Assembly: GCF_050122995.1 (NCBI RefSeq)
Contig: NZ_JBNLIA010000013.1
Coordinates: 62,001-126,000 of the forward strand
Length of the DNA: 64,000 nt
Reading direction: 5' to 3'
Source: Haloparvum alkalitolerans
GTDB taxonomy: Archaea > Halobacteriota > Halobacteria > Halobacteriales > Haloferacaceae
The position numbers and the translations under genes are program-made. The notes under the pieces are model-generated. The model did not search any database, had not been told where the DNA came from, and worked only from the letters and a program-made list of their open reading frames with translations. Shown one piece after another: positions 32,025 to 39,630 of the stretch (its first letter is position 1; each line of letters starts with the position of its first letter).

Positions 32025-33836
32025 ATGCGCGACTGGCTCTCACACCGGGTCGCCGCGACGCCGGACGCGTCCGCGCTCGTCCGCGCCGAGGACGGCGAGA
32101 CGTGGTCGTACGGCGACCTCGACCGGCTCGTCGCCGAGACGGCCGGCCGCCTCTCCGTGCTCGGGATCGAGCCCGGCGACCACCTTGGCGTGCTCTGTTC
32201 CGCCCGCGTCGGCTACGTGGGCCTCGTTCACGCCGCGATGCGGCTCGGCGTCACTCTCGTTCCGCTGGGCGACGACCTGACGCCGCGCGAACTGCGAGAG
32301 CGCACGGCCCGCGCCGAGCCGACCGCGCTGGTTTGCGGTGCCGAAACGGAAGGGAAAGCCGTCGCCGTGGTCGAGGACGGTGCCGAGGAGCTGCCGCTGC
32401 TCAGCGTCGACGACCCCGACCACGAGCGCGTGAGCGCGCTCCACGACGCCGACCCGGTCCCGATCGATCCGCCGACGTGGGAGCTCGACGACCGACTCTG
32501 CCTGCTTTTCACCTCCGGGACGACGGGCGAGCCGAAGGCGGTCGAGCTGACGGCTGCCAACGTGCTCGCCTCGGCGGTGGCGAACGCTTTTCGGCTCGGC
32601 GTCTCGCCGGGAGACCGCTGGCTCGTCACGCTCTCCCTTCATCACATGGGCGGGCTCGCCCCGGTCTATCGCTGTGCGCTCTACGGGACGACGCTGGTGC
32701 TCCGTCGCTCGTTCGACCCCGGCGGCGCGGCCGACGACATCGACCGCTACGACGTGACCGGCGTCTCGCTCGTTCCGACGATGCTCACGCGGATGCTCGA
32801 CAGCCGGGGGACGCTCGCGGACTCGCTGTCCACGGTGCTCCTCGGCGGTGCCCCGGCGCCGGACGCGCTGATCGAGCGCTGCGAGAACTACTCGATCCCC
32901 GTCTACCCCACCTACGGGATGACCGAGGCGGCCTCCGGCGTCGCGACCGCGACCCCCGAGGAGGCCGTCGACCGGCTCGGGACGGTGGGCCGACCGCTCC
33001 TGGGGACCGACCTCACGGTGGTGGACGACTCCGGGTCCCCGGTCGGCGTCGGGGAGACGGGCGAGATCGCCGTCGACGGGCCGACGGTGACGCCGGGGTA
33101 CTACCGGGACCCCGACGCCAATCGCCGCGCCTTCGGGGAACACGGGCTCCGGACCGGCGACGTGGGATACCGCGACGAGGACGGGTATCTCTACGTGTTG
33201 AACCGGCGCGACGACCGGATCATCACGGGTGGCGAGAACGTCGAACCGGGGGAGGTCGCGGCCGTCCTGCGCGAGCACCCGGGCGTGGCCGACGTCGCGG
33301 TCGCCGGCCTCCCGGACGAGGAATGGGGCGAGCGCGTCGCCGCGCTGGTAGTTCCCGTCGGAGACGACGAGGAGGCCGATGCCGAGTCGGAGCCGAACGC
33401 CACCACGACCGCCGCGACCGGCGACGACGAGCGCCCCGTCGACCCGGCCGCACTTCTGGGGTTCGCTCGCGAGCGTCTCGCCGGGTTCAAGCTTCCGCGA
33501 ACGGTCGGGTTCGCCGACGAGTTGCCGCGGACCGTCTCGGGGACGGTCGACCGCGGGGCCCTCCGCGAGCGGCTTCTGGAGGCGGGGTTCGAGCCGGAAC
33601 GGCCCGACACGGGGTTCGACGCCGCGGGGTTCGAGCCCGCGGATCCCGAACCGGCCGGTGCGGAACCCGCGGACGCGGCCGATGTGGAGTCCGCGGACGC
33701 GGCCGATTCGGAACCCGCCGACCCGTCGTCGCCCGACCGCGGTTCGTCCGAGCCTGCCGACGCCGAACCGCACGATGCCGACCGGTCCGACGGCGAGCGC
33801 GCCGACGGAGAGCGTTCCGATCCCGAAGAGCGCTGA
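32025..33836 (+). CDS. menE: o-Succinylbenzoate-CoA ligase-like acyl-CoA synthetase with altered A10 motif and acidic tail
   Basis: A 603-residue AMP-forming ligase. The P-loop LLFTSGTTGEPKAVEL spans about 160-175. Further motifs are YPTYGMTEAASG (294-305), the TGD motif (GLRTGDVGY) and the hinge NRRDDRIITGGENV. These fit MenE of menaquinone synthesis, acting after isochorismate. Two oddities are seen. The usual catalytic Lys in the C-terminal PRTxSGKxxR motif is Thr here (T507, PRTVSGTVDR). Residues from about 525 on form a Pro/Ala/Asp/Glu tail with repeated EPAD-type units. Another acyl-CoA ligase role is possible. Confidence 0.75.
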   Translation: MRDWLSHRVAATPDASALVRAEDGETWSYGDLDRLVAETAGRLSVLGIEPGDHLGVLCSARVGYVGLVHAAMRLGVTLVPLGDDLTPRELRERTARAEPTALVCGAETEGKAVAVVEDGAEELPLLSVDDPDHERVSALHDADPVPIDPPTWELDDRLCLLFTSGTTGEPKAVELTAANVLASAVANAFRLGVSPGDRWLVTLSLHHMGGLAPVYRCALYGTTLVLRRSFDPGGAADDIDRYDVTGVSLVPTMLTRMLDSRGTLADSLSTVLLGGAPAPDALIERCENYSIPVYPTYGMTEAASGVATATPEEAVDRLGTVGRPLLGTDLTVVDDSGSPVGVGETGEIAVDGPTVTPGYYRDPDANRRAFGEHGLRTGDVGYRDEDGYLYVLNRRDDRIITGGENVEPGEVAAVLREHPGVADVAVAGLPDEEWGERVAALVVPVGDDEEADAESEPNATTTAATGDDERPVDPAALLGFARERLAGFKLPRTVGFADELPRTVSGTVDRGALRERLLEAGFEPERPDTGFDAAGFEPADPEPAGAEPADAADVESADAADSEPADPSSPDRGSSEPADAEPHDADRSDGERADGERSDPEER

Positions 33837-33934
33837 CGCGGGCGCGTTCTTCGGGGCCGTCCCGACCGAATAAACGAGCGCACGATTTATCGTTGTTCCA
33901 CGAGGGTTTTGGTGACACGAGTAGAGGACTACTC

Positions 33935-35083
33935 ATGGAGCTACTCGACGACACGATCGTCCCCGAGCACGCCCGCGAGGTCAAAGCGGAGGCGCGGGCG
34001 TTCGCGGCGGACCACATCGCGCCGAACGCGGAGGAGCGCTTCCGCGCCGGCGAGTACCCCTGGGAGATCCTCGAAGCCGGCATGGACGCCGGGCTCGTCG
34101 CGCAGGACATCTCCGAGGAGTACGGCGGCAAGGGGTACGACCTCGCGCAGATCCTCGCCATCGCGGAGGAGTTCTACCGCGCGGACGCCGGCATCGCGCT
34201 GACGCTCCAGCTCGCCAGTTTCGGCTGCGAGATGGTCGAACAGTACGGTTCCGAGGAACAGAAAGAGGAATATCTCCGCCCGGTCGCGGAGAACGACCAG
34301 ATATCGGGGCTGGCGGTCTCCGAGCCCGAGACCGGCTCCGACCTCGCGGGGATGACGACGAGCGCCGAGAAGGTCGAGGGCGGCTACGAGATAACCGGCG
34401 AGAAGTACTGGGTCGGCAACGCGGTCGAGGCGGACTGGCTCACCGTCTACGTCAAGACCGGCGACGCGGAGGACCGCTACTCCAACTACTCGATGTTCAT
34501 CGTGGAGACCGACCGCGACGGCTACGAGGCCGAGCACATCCCCGAGAAGATGGGGATGCGCGCGTCCAAGCAGGGACACATCGTCTTCGAGGACTGCTTC
34601 GTCCCCGAGGAGAACCTCGTCGGCACCGAGGGTGGCGGCTTCTACATGCTCGCCGACTTCTTCAACCACGGCCGCGTCGTCGTCGGGGGCCACGGGCTCG
34701 GACTCGCGGCGGCGGCCATCGAAGAGGCCGAGGAGTTCGTTCACGACCGGAGCGCCTTCGGACGGACAGTCAACGAGTTCCAGTCCGTCCAGCACATGCT
34801 CGCGGACATGCGACTGGAGTTCGAGTCCGCCCGCGCGCTCACGTGGCGCGCCTGCGAGAAGGTGATGGACCACGACGACGCGGGCTACTGGGCGGCGCTC
34901 GCGAAGACGAAGGCGACCGAGACCGCGGTCGACTGCGCCGAGCGCGGGATGCAACTTCACGGCGGCCGCTCGATCCTCACCGACCGGCGCATCGCTCGTG
35001 TCTACCGCGACTGCCGCATCCCCGTCATCTACGAGGGTGCGAACGAGGTCCAGCGCAACCTGATCTACAGACAGAGCCGCTGA
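33935..35083 (+). CDS. Acyl-CoA dehydrogenase
   Basis: A 382-residue FAD-dependent acyl-CoA dehydrogenase of full length. Family motifs are GLAVSEPETGSDLAGM (FAD/substrate), EKYWVGNA, GMRASKQGHIVFEDCF, QLHGGRSILTDRRIARVYRD and the C-terminal IYEGANEVQ, in which E367 is the catalytic base. It introduces the alpha-beta double bond in fatty or branched acyl-CoA and passes electrons to ETF. It follows the acyl-CoA ligase gene by 98 bp on the same strand, but an AT-rich GATTTATCG near 33885 suggests its own promoter. Confidence 0.93.
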   Translation: MELLDDTIVPEHAREVKAEARAFAADHIAPNAEERFRAGEYPWEILEAGMDAGLVAQDISEEYGGKGYDLAQILAIAEEFYRADAGIALTLQLASFGCEMVEQYGSEEQKEEYLRPVAENDQISGLAVSEPETGSDLAGMTTSAEKVEGGYEITGEKYWVGNAVEADWLTVYVKTGDAEDRYSNYSMFIVETDRDGYEAEHIPEKMGMRASKQGHIVFEDCFVPEENLVGTEGGGFYMLADFFNHGRVVVGGHGLGLAAAAIEEAEEFVHDRSAFGRTVNEFQSVQHMLADMRLEFESARALTWRACEKVMDHDDAGYWAALAKTKATETAVDCAERGMQLHGGRSILTDRRIARVYRDCRIPVIYEGANEVQRNLIYRQSR

Positions 35084-35157
35084 ACCGCTCCGGTCCCCCT
35101 GATCGCCCGCGCCCCTCCACGACCACTGCCACCGATGCGACTCGCGTCCCCGTGCGG

Positions 35158-35315
35158 ACCCTTTTGTCCGATAGCGCGCCACCACCCCCGTGACCTGACG
35201 ACGCGCCGCGCGGCGGGCCACTCGGTCGGTGCGACACGTCGCCGCGCGAGTCCGTTTCCGGGCCGGAGCACCTCTCCCGGCCCGTCCTGCCCCGTCCCGT
35301 GTCGCCTGTTCGCCA
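35158..35315 (+). repeat. Repeat family C, copy 2: intergenic element
   Basis: This is the second copy of the element at 19748-19889: a 91-bp core (35158-35248, four differences), then a 47-bp spacer, then the identical 20-bp block at 35296-35315. The core includes a perfect 12-bp palindrome, CGCCGCGCGGCG. The spacer holds an 8-bp stem CGGGCCGG/CCGGCCCG absent from copy 1. It fills most of the 319-bp gap between the acyl-CoA dehydrogenase and JAMM genes. No credible protein is encoded. Confidence 0.85.
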
Positions 35316-35402
35316 TCCGGACCCCCCTTCCCGAGCCGGCGTCCGACCGACCGTCCGTTTCGCGCCGCGGCCTTCAAACGGAGCGGCGCCCTATCGCTCC
35401 CC

Positions 35403-35885
35403 GTGCTCCGGATCGACGCCGACGTCCGTGAGGAGGTGATCGCCCACGCTCGGGACGGGGTCCCCGAGGAGGTCTGCGGCGTGCTCGGTGGGACGCGCGA
35501 GACTTCCGCCGATACGTCCCCGAGCGGCGGCACCGGGCGGACGGACCGCGTCGAGACCGCGCGCCGGGTCGAGAACGCGGCCGCAGACCCGCGGACGCGG
35601 TACGAGATGGCTCCGGTCGCCCTGCTGGAGGCGATCGAGGCCCTCGAGAGCGCCGGCGACGACGTGGCGGGGTTCTACCACTCCCACCCTCGCGGACCCG
35701 CCGAGCCGAGCGCGACCGACCGCGAACGAGCGACGTGGGACGGCTACTGCTACGTCATCGTCTCGCCCCGGAGTGACGACGCGGCCGCGGCGACCGGCAC
35801 GACCGGATCGACGTGGGCCGTCCGCGCGTGGCGCTGGGACGCGGACGCCGGTCGGTTTCGCGAGGAGTCGGTCGTCACCGAGTGA
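35403..35885 (+). CDS. JAB/MPN (JAMM) metalloprotease, desampylase-like
   Basis: A 160-residue JAMM domain with E23 (EVCGVLGG), H93 and H95 (YHSHPRG), S103 and D106 (SATD), the complete zinc-protease set. Haloarchaeal relatives remove ubiquitin-like SAMP proteins from targets, and this is the most likely role; MoaE- or cysteine-linked functions are alternatives. It starts with GTG at 35403 (read MLRIDADV). The frame stays open upstream into repeat C, but the encoded residues there are Arg/Pro-rich. An insert of about 20 residues rich in Ser, Thr and Gly follows the first motif. Confidence 0.85.
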   Translation: MLRIDADVREEVIAHARDGVPEEVCGVLGGTRETSADTSPSGGTGRTDRVETARRVENAAADPRTRYEMAPVALLEAIEALESAGDDVAGFYHSHPRGPAEPSATDRERATWDGYCYVIVSPRSDDAAAATGTTGSTWAVRAWRWDADAGRFREESVVTE

Positions 35886-35930
35886 CGCACCGCAACCTGT
35901 TTCCCGGCACGGCCGCTAACGACCGGAGAG

Positions 35931-36269
35931 ATGGTCGAGGAGATAACCGCCGAGGAGCTTCGGGAGGAACTCGCGGAGAACGGGCCGCAGGTCGTCGACA
36001 TCCGGCCCGCTGCCGCGTACGAACGCGGCCACATCCCCGGGGCGATCAACGTCCCGCTGACGGAACTGCCGCGTCGCGTCGACGAGGTCGACTGGGACGA
36101 CGAGGTCGTCACCGTCTGTCCGGTCGGTCAGTCGTCCGTCCAGGCCGCGCGACTCATCGGTAGCTACGAGGGCGCGGCAGACGCGACCGTCAGGAGTCTG
36201 GCCGGCGGCTATCGCGACTGGGACGGCGACCTCGAGAGCGGCGCCGCGGACGACGAGACGCGCCTCTGA
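35931..36269 (+). CDS. Single-domain rhodanese
   Basis: A 112-residue rhodanese. VVDIRPAAAYERGHIPGAINVP is the conserved N-terminal pattern, and the active-site Cys63 sits in VTVCPVGQSSVQAA. The loop after the cysteine has six residues with a Ser-Ser, consistent with sulfurtransferase activity. A short acidic tail follows. It sits 45 bp after the JAMM protease on the same strand. Co-occurrence of a sulfurtransferase with a SAMP protease would fit ubiquitin-like or tRNA thiolation chemistry, but this is inference. Confidence 0.88.
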   Translation: MVEEITAEELREELAENGPQVVDIRPAAAYERGHIPGAINVPLTELPRRVDEVDWDDEVVTVCPVGQSSVQAARLIGSYEGAADATVRSLAGGYRDWDGDLESGAADDETRL

Positions 36270-36396
36270 CCGCTCCGGCGTCAGGGCTCCGAAACGGTCG
36301 GTTCCGTGGCCGCAAGTTCCCGATCGGCAATCCAGCCCCCCGTTTTGTCCTCCACTCAGCAACGGGTTTAGAAGCCCTCGGCCCCTACTACCGGGC

Positions 36397-36648
36397 ATGA
36401 AAAAGACGGAACTCGTTCACTTCCACAACCTGCTCGGCACGCTCGCGACGGAGCTGCACGAGGAGGGTCCCGTCACGGAGACGGACCTCGCCGCGTACAG
36501 GGAACTGGAGACGTCGCCGATGACGATCCGGGGCTCGCGGTCGGAACACGAGCGCGCGGTGCTGACGCTCGCGTCCGCGCTGGCCGAGGGCGTCGAGCGC
36601 GGGTCGACCGACCCGGACGCCGAAGCGCGCCGGACGCCGGTCGCCTGA
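36397..36648 (+). CDS. UPF0058-family protein (paralogue 2)
   Basis: An 83-residue relative of the protein at 24881. The shared core is (M)KKTELVHFHNLLGTLATEL and the SRSEHERAVLTLASALAEG helix. It lacks the long acidic mid-section of paralogue 1 and ends in a charged tail with the sequence SGTDPD-like GSTDPDAEARRTP. A TATA-like GTTTAG around 36365-36370 fits a leaderless start. The function is unknown. Two diverged members in one window suggest separate partners. Confidence 0.8.
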   Translation: MKKTELVHFHNLLGTLATELHEEGPVTETDLAAYRELETSPMTIRGSRSEHERAVLTLASALAEGVERGSTDPDAEARRTPVA

Positions 36649-36707
36649 TCGGCGGCGCCCTTCTCCCGACGAAAGCTCCTTGACTGCGGCCGTGGACGGG
36701 ACGGTAT

Positions 36708-38480
36708 ATGCGACTGGAGGATTACTGGGGGGTCGGCCCCAAGACGAGCGAGCGGCTGACCGAAGCGCTCGGCGTCGAGCGCGCCGTCGAAGCCATCGAG
36801 TCGGCCGACGTTCGCGCGCTGGTCGACGCGGGGATCACGCGCGGCCGAGCGACGCGGATCCTCCGGCGCGCCAACGGGAAGGCCGGCATGGACGTGCTCG
36901 CGACGGGCGACGCGCGGGACGTGTACGACCGACTGCTCACGCTCGCGGCCGGCTACGCACTGACCGAGCACGCGGGCGACCGGATCCGCGTGATGACGCC
37001 CCTCTCGGACCGCGAGGCCGTGGTCGACAGGCTCGACCGCGTGCTGGCCGCACGAGACGCGTGGGAGGACCTCGACGGTGACGACCGCGACGCCGTCGTC
37101 GAGGCGTTCGACGCGTTCGACGCGGAGGACGGCTCCGACCGGGCGGCCGTCGAAACCGCCCTCGCGCTCCGGGAGGCGGGGCTCACCGGGTCCACGTTCG
37201 ACGCGCTCGCGGACGTGGACGAGGACGCGCTCCGCGAGGCGGCGGGCGCGCTCGGCTACGTCCGCGAGACCGACGACGGCGTCGAGGTCGAACGCGGCGC
37301 GGACGACGAACTCGACCGGCTCCGCGACCGACGCGACGCGGCCCGCGAGCTGTCGGACTCCGCGTTCGACGTGATCGACAGCGTTCGAGAGGAGAGCGTC
37401 CGGGACTTCGAGGCGTTCAAGGCCGGCGTGGTCGACCACGTCGCGGACGAAACGGGGATCGAACCGGCCGCTATCCGCGCGGCGGCGCCCGACGAGGCGG
37501 TCGACGCCGCCGACTTCGTCTCCGGAACGCTTCGGGAACTGGTTCGCGAGGCGGAGGCGGACGCCGCGGAGCGCGAGGAGGCGGTCGCGGCGGACCTGCG
37601 CGCGAGCATCGAGGCAGCGGAGACCGACGTGGCCGCGGCCGTCGACGCGGTCGACGACATCGCTTTCGAGCTGTCGCTGGGACGGTTCGCGACCGCGTAC
37701 GACCTCGCGAGACCGACGCTGGTCGAAGACGGCGTGGCCGTGCGGAACGCGCTGAGCCCCTTCCTCGACGACCCGAATCCGGTTTCGTACGCGGTCGGCG
37801 AGCACGGCCTCCCCTCGGCGGGGTTCGCTGCCGGCGAGCGACCGCCCTCCGGCGATCGCGTCAGCGTACTCACCGGCGCGAACTCCGGCGGGAAGACGAC
37901 CCTGCTGGAGACGCTGTGTGCGGTGACGCTGCTCGCCTCGATGGGGCTTCCCGTTCCCGCCGAGGCCGCGGAGGTCGGCCGGTTCGACCGCGTCGTCTTC
38001 CACCGCAGGCACGCCTCCTTCAACGCCGGCGTGCTGGAGTCGACGCTGAAGTCCGTCGTCCCGCCGCTCGTCGAACCCGGTCGGACGCTGATGCTCGTCG
38101 ACGAGTTCGAGGCGATCACCGAACCGGGGCGGGCTGCCGACCTCCTGAACGGACTCGTCGGCATCACCGTCGAGGAAGCGGCGCTGGGCGTGTTCGTCAC
38201 CCACCTCGCCGACGAGTTGAGTCCGCTGCCGGACGCCGCCCGTATCGACGGCATCTTCGCCGAGGGGCTGACGCAGGACCTGGACCTGCGGGTCGACTAC
38301 CAGCCGCGGTTCGGGACCGTCGGCAAGTCCACGCCGGAGTTCATCGTCTCCCGGCTGGTGGCGAACGCGGACGACCGGCTGGTCAGACGGGGGTTCGAGA
38401 GCCTCGCGAGCGCCGTCGGAGAGGAGGCCGTCCAGCGGACCCTCTCGGACGCGCTGTGGTCGCCCGAGGACGGTCGGTGA
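36708..38480 (+). CDS. MutS-like ATPase with N-terminal helix-hairpin-helix domain
   Basis: A 590-residue protein. The N-terminus (1-60) has helix-hairpin-helix features (WGVGPKTSERL, AGITRGRATRILRR). A long helical region (about 100-330) precedes the MutS-family ATPase. Walker A is GANSGGKTT (390-398) and Walker B LMLVDEFE (461-468), followed by FVTHLADEL. There is no mismatch-recognition domain, so it belongs to the MutS2/MutS-related clade of archaeal proteins that act on branched or recombination DNA, not classical mismatch repair. No nuclease (Smr) domain is visible. Confidence 0.85.
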   Translation: MRLEDYWGVGPKTSERLTEALGVERAVEAIESADVRALVDAGITRGRATRILRRANGKAGMDVLATGDARDVYDRLLTLAAGYALTEHAGDRIRVMTPLSDREAVVDRLDRVLAARDAWEDLDGDDRDAVVEAFDAFDAEDGSDRAAVETALALREAGLTGSTFDALADVDEDALREAAGALGYVRETDDGVEVERGADDELDRLRDRRDAARELSDSAFDVIDSVREESVRDFEAFKAGVVDHVADETGIEPAAIRAAAPDEAVDAADFVSGTLRELVREAEADAAEREEAVAADLRASIEAAETDVAAAVDAVDDIAFELSLGRFATAYDLARPTLVEDGVAVRNALSPFLDDPNPVSYAVGEHGLPSAGFAAGERPPSGDRVSVLTGANSGGKTTLLETLCAVTLLASMGLPVPAEAAEVGRFDRVVFHRRHASFNAGVLESTLKSVVPPLVEPGRTLMLVDEFEAITEPGRAADLLNGLVGITVEEAALGVFVTHLADELSPLPDAARIDGIFAEGLTQDLDLRVDYQPRFGTVGKSTPEFIVSRLVANADDRLVRRGFESLASAVGEEAVQRTLSDALWSPEDGR

Positions 38481-38496
38481 GAAGGGGTCGCGCCCG

Positions 38497-39186
38497 TCAG
38501 GAGGAGTCGGTCGGGGTCGCCGTGGTCACGTCGACGTCCGCGGGGTGGTCGAGGTTCCCGGTGAGGTCCGCGACGACCGGCTCCTCGTCCTCGGCGCGGT
38601 TCTGCGGGTAGACGGCGATCGGCACGAGGAAGTCCTCTTCGTGGCGGACGGAGCCCACCTGCACGAACACCTCCACTTCCTGCCCCTCGAACTGCGCGAC
38701 CGCGTCGAACTTGGTCGCCTCGTACTCCGTACCGAACGGGGCGTAGGTCAGCGTCTCCGCCTCGCCGCGGACCTCCAGCGACTCGTAGTTCGAGGCGAGC
38801 AACTGGACGAGCCGCTCGTTGTCGTACTCCGCGACGGGGTTGAGCGTCTGGCCCGCGATCTCGACGGCGGGCGTCGACAGCACCGCGAACACCGCGACGG
38901 CCGCCTCGCCGATGGGCCCGAACTCGACGGTCTTCTCGTAGGTCGCGACGTAGTTCGTCGCCTCGACGCTCCGCTCCTGTCCGGCGACCTCGAACTGCTC
39001 CTCGATGACCCGCTCGGCGACCTCCTGCAGTTCGTAGTCCGTCCCGTCCGCGGTCGAGGCGCTGACCACGGCCGGCTCCGCGGACACCTGATACGCTCCC
39101 TGGCCGGTCACGAAGTCGAGGCAACCGCTCAGCGCCAGCACGGACGAACTGCCGACCACTCCGAGCACGCGACGTCGTGAGTGCAT
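38497..39186 (-). CDS. DUF6517-type Tat lipoprotein
   Basis: A 229-residue haloarchaeal lipoprotein. The signal is HSRRRVLGVVGSSSVLALSGC, written here as the RR motif (SRRRVLG) and lipobox (LSGC). The mature domain is beta-rich, with YELQEVAERVIEEQF, NYVATYEKTVEFG, GEAAVAVFAVLSTPAVEIAG and NPVAEYDNERL, a layout I associate with the DUF6517 family. A short Thr/Pro tail ends it. The role is unknown. It is divergent from a zinc-finger gene, with a palindromic site between them. Confidence 0.75.
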   Translation of the reverse strand: MHSRRRVLGVVGSSSVLALSGCLDFVTGQGAYQVSAEPAVVSASTADGTDYELQEVAERVIEEQFEVAGQERSVEATNYVATYEKTVEFGPIGEAAVAVFAVLSTPAVEIAGQTLNPVAEYDNERLVQLLASNYESLEVRGEAETLTYAPFGTEYEATKFDAVAQFEGQEVEVFVQVGSVRHEEDFLVPIAVYPQNRAEDEEPVVADLTGNLDHPADVDVTTATPTDSS

Positions 39187-39332
39187 GCGCGGCCTTTTGA
39201 GAGTTCGCGGGATAAACTTCGTGGCCGTTTCCGTCAGTGGACGAACTAGTCGGGGTGTGAGTTCCCGTTCCGTGACGTACGTTTACTCGCTGGTGGATTT
39301 GGACTCGTCCCGACCCACATTCATCGCATACA

Positions 39333-39369
39333 GGACAGAAAATACAACTATTGTGGACATTTTCTGTCC
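39333..39369. promoter_or_regulatory. Perfect 11-bp inverted repeat, candidate operator
   Basis: GGACAGAAAAT (39333-39343) and ATTTTCTGTCC (39359-39369) are perfect inverted copies separated by 15 bp that contain a smaller ACAA-CTA-TTGT palindrome. The site lies in the 225-bp divergent gap between the DUF6517 lipoprotein and the zinc-finger gene. It is about 12 bp upstream of the TATA-like TTTATG (39381-39386) of the latter. Its A/T-rich make-up stands out. A dimeric regulator site is plausible. Confidence 0.55.
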
Positions 39370-39411
39370 GAGCGTGTGATTTTATGTTTGAGGATGGCGT
39401 GAGCGTTTCGT

Positions 39412-39606
39412 ATGTCAGCCGAATCCCCCACGACCGTCGAGCCGACGTGGAACGATCCGAACGAGTGCCCCTTCTGTGGCGCCGCGCTGGCGGACCCCGG
39501 TGCGGGCTTCGTCGACCACGTCGCGGAGAACCCGGTCTGTGACCGCGGCTTCGAGACGTGGCGCGACCGCGTCGCCGGCGACATGGGCGGCGAGTGGTCC
39601 GGGTAG
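39412..39606 (+). CDS. Small zinc-finger protein
   Basis: A 64-residue protein with one probable zinc site: C19 and C22 (NECPFCGAAL), H36 (FVDHVAEN) and C43 (PVCDRGF). This C-x2-C...H...C pattern is common in haloarchaeal small zinc proteins with presumed nucleic-acid or protein contacts. Conserved acidic and aromatic residues (FETWRDRVAGDMGGEW) close it. The TATA-like box and an adjacent inverted repeat suggest regulated expression. The function is unknown. Confidence 0.75.
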   Translation: MSAESPTTVEPTWNDPNECPFCGAALADPGAGFVDHVAENPVCDRGFETWRDRVAGDMGGEWSG

Positions 39607-39630
39607 GCCCCGTACCTCGCCCGAGCGCGA

